A stretch of 64,000 bases of DNA from assembly GCA_036383895.1 (NCBI GenBank), contig DASVNK010000035.1, positions 34,531 through 98,530 on the forward strand, written 5' to 3'. The DNA is from DASVNK01 sp036383895 (GTDB lineage: Bacteria; Verrucomicrobiota; Verrucomicrobiia; Limisphaerales; SXQI01). How positions within the stretch are numbered: the stretch's first letter is position 1; every line of letters begins with the position of its first letter. The notes beneath the pieces are model-generated. The model made no database searches, had not been told where the DNA came from, and saw only the letters and a program-made list of their open reading frames with translations. The translations under genes were made by a program, and so were the position numbers. This document shows, one piece after another, positions 63,466 to 64,000 of this stretch.

Positions 63466-64000
63466 TCAGGCGAGTATCCCCTTCACCACCTCGCCATGCA
63501 CATCTGTAAGGCGAAAATCGCGGCCCTGGAAACGATGGGTCAGTTGCGTGTGGTCGAAGCCAAGCAGATGCAAAATCGTCGCGTTCAGATCGTGTACATG
63601 CACGGGATTCTCTGTCACGTTGAACCCAAGGTCATCCGTGGCCCCGTAGGTAATGCCCTTCTTGATTCCTCCGCCTGCCATCCAAATCGAAAAGGAACGA
63701 TTATGATGATCGCGCCCATCATCCGTCCCTTGAGCCATCGGCGTGCGACCAAACTCGCCGCCCCAAATCACCAGCGTGTCTTCCAATAACCCGCGCTGTT
63801 TCAGGTCAGCGATCAACGCGGCACTCGGTTTATCCGTTTCTCGGCAATTGCGAGTCAAACCGCCCCTCAAATCACCGTGTTGGTCCCAGGCTTCATGAAA
63901 CAACTGAACAAATCTCACGCCGCGCTCAATCAATCGCCGGGCCATCAAACAATTCCTCGCAAATCCCGGTCGCGCCGGGTCTACGCCATACGAATCCAAC
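63466..64000 (-). CDS. DUF1501 (sulfatase-like) protein, partial (C-terminal part)
   Basis: The frame runs off the right edge, so only the last about 178 residues are present. GVRFVQLFHEAWDQHGDLRGGL, LEDTLVIWGGEFGRTPMAQG and DGRDHHNRSFSIWMAGGGIKKGITYGATDD are the DUF1501 hallmarks, with the alkaline-phosphatase-superfamily metal-type Asp/His residues. In PVC bacteria this family is usually paired with DUF1549/DUF1553 cytochrome-type proteins, which would lie beyond the window on this strand. Its stop is the base after the pentapeptide gene stop. Confidence 0.92.
   Translation of the reverse strand, partial: LDSYGVDPARPGFARNCLMARRLIERGVRFVQLFHEAWDQHGDLRGGLTRNCRETDKPSAALIADLKQRGLLEDTLVIWGGEFGRTPMAQGTDDGRDHHNRSFSIWMAGGGIKKGITYGATDDLGFNVTENPVHVHDLNATILHLLGFDHTQLTHRFQGRDFRLTDVHGEVVKGILA

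Noticed and set aside
1..64000. CRISPR arrays, tRNA and rRNA genes
   Set aside because: No regularly spaced direct repeats and no recognisable cloverleaf or rRNA sequence were seen by eye; a tRNAscan or Infernal run would be decisive.

Overview
The window looks like a chromosomal segment of a Verrucomicrobia-type bacterium (PVC group, probably the Pedosphaera/Limisphaera side). This is inferred from gene content, not from a search. The pointers are a VPDGG-type PEP-CTERM sorting tail, a long DUF1559-style pseudopilin, a DUF1501 protein next to a beta-propeller/cytochrome protein, many secreted proteins sharing a terminal FFR-type module, RHS proteins with an N-terminal peptidase domain, and RAYT-type elements. 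No rRNA, tRNA or CRISPR array was recognised.

Layout. 0-15 kb: partial rsmD, an ABC-2 type permease, an enlarged UxaA-family dehydratase, an anti-sigma-type kinase, a PEP-CTERM protein with a clear terminator, YbjQ, a second ABC-2 permease, a large secreted propeller protein, a pair of zinc-ribbon membrane proteins (one an M50 protease) and a MazF-type toxin-antitoxin pair. 15-29 kb: a signalling cluster (histidine kinase, HD-GYP regulator, hybrid kinase), a PIG-L deacetylase, a YbbA/YbbP-like ABC exporter, then a receiver-like protein with two PilT-type retraction ATPases. 29-38 kb: DoxX-like protein, SGNH hydrolase, PQQ-type propeller, threonine ammonia-lyase, purM, a PTS IIA protein and argS, mostly housekeeping.

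38-59 kb is accessory DNA. An IS4-family element (38356-39759) is followed by a compact seven-gene minus-strand operon (46444 down to 40194): lipoprotein, AraC-type HTH, glycosyltransferase, pseudopilin, small secreted protein, membrane-anchored coiled-coil protein, second glycosyltransferase. Both glycosyltransferases carry a four-cysteine zinc-ribbon-like insert between their two Rossmann lobes. Related copies of a short sequence, in the same orientation, lie on either side of the operon. This operon is my best candidate for an undescribed system.

Next comes an RHS polymorphic-toxin locus. A main RHS gene (47093-52983) has an N-terminal C39-like peptidase domain, one frameshift in a G run, and a C-terminal tip that is probably a toxin followed by a likely immunity gene. 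A graveyard of displaced toxin/immunity modules, RHS scraps, RAYT-derived elements, an IS66 remnant and a duplicated RNase H-like gene fills 53-59 kb. The window ends with a translationally coupled pair, a di-haem propeller protein and a secreted pentapeptide-repeat protein, and the 3' part of a DUF1501 gene.
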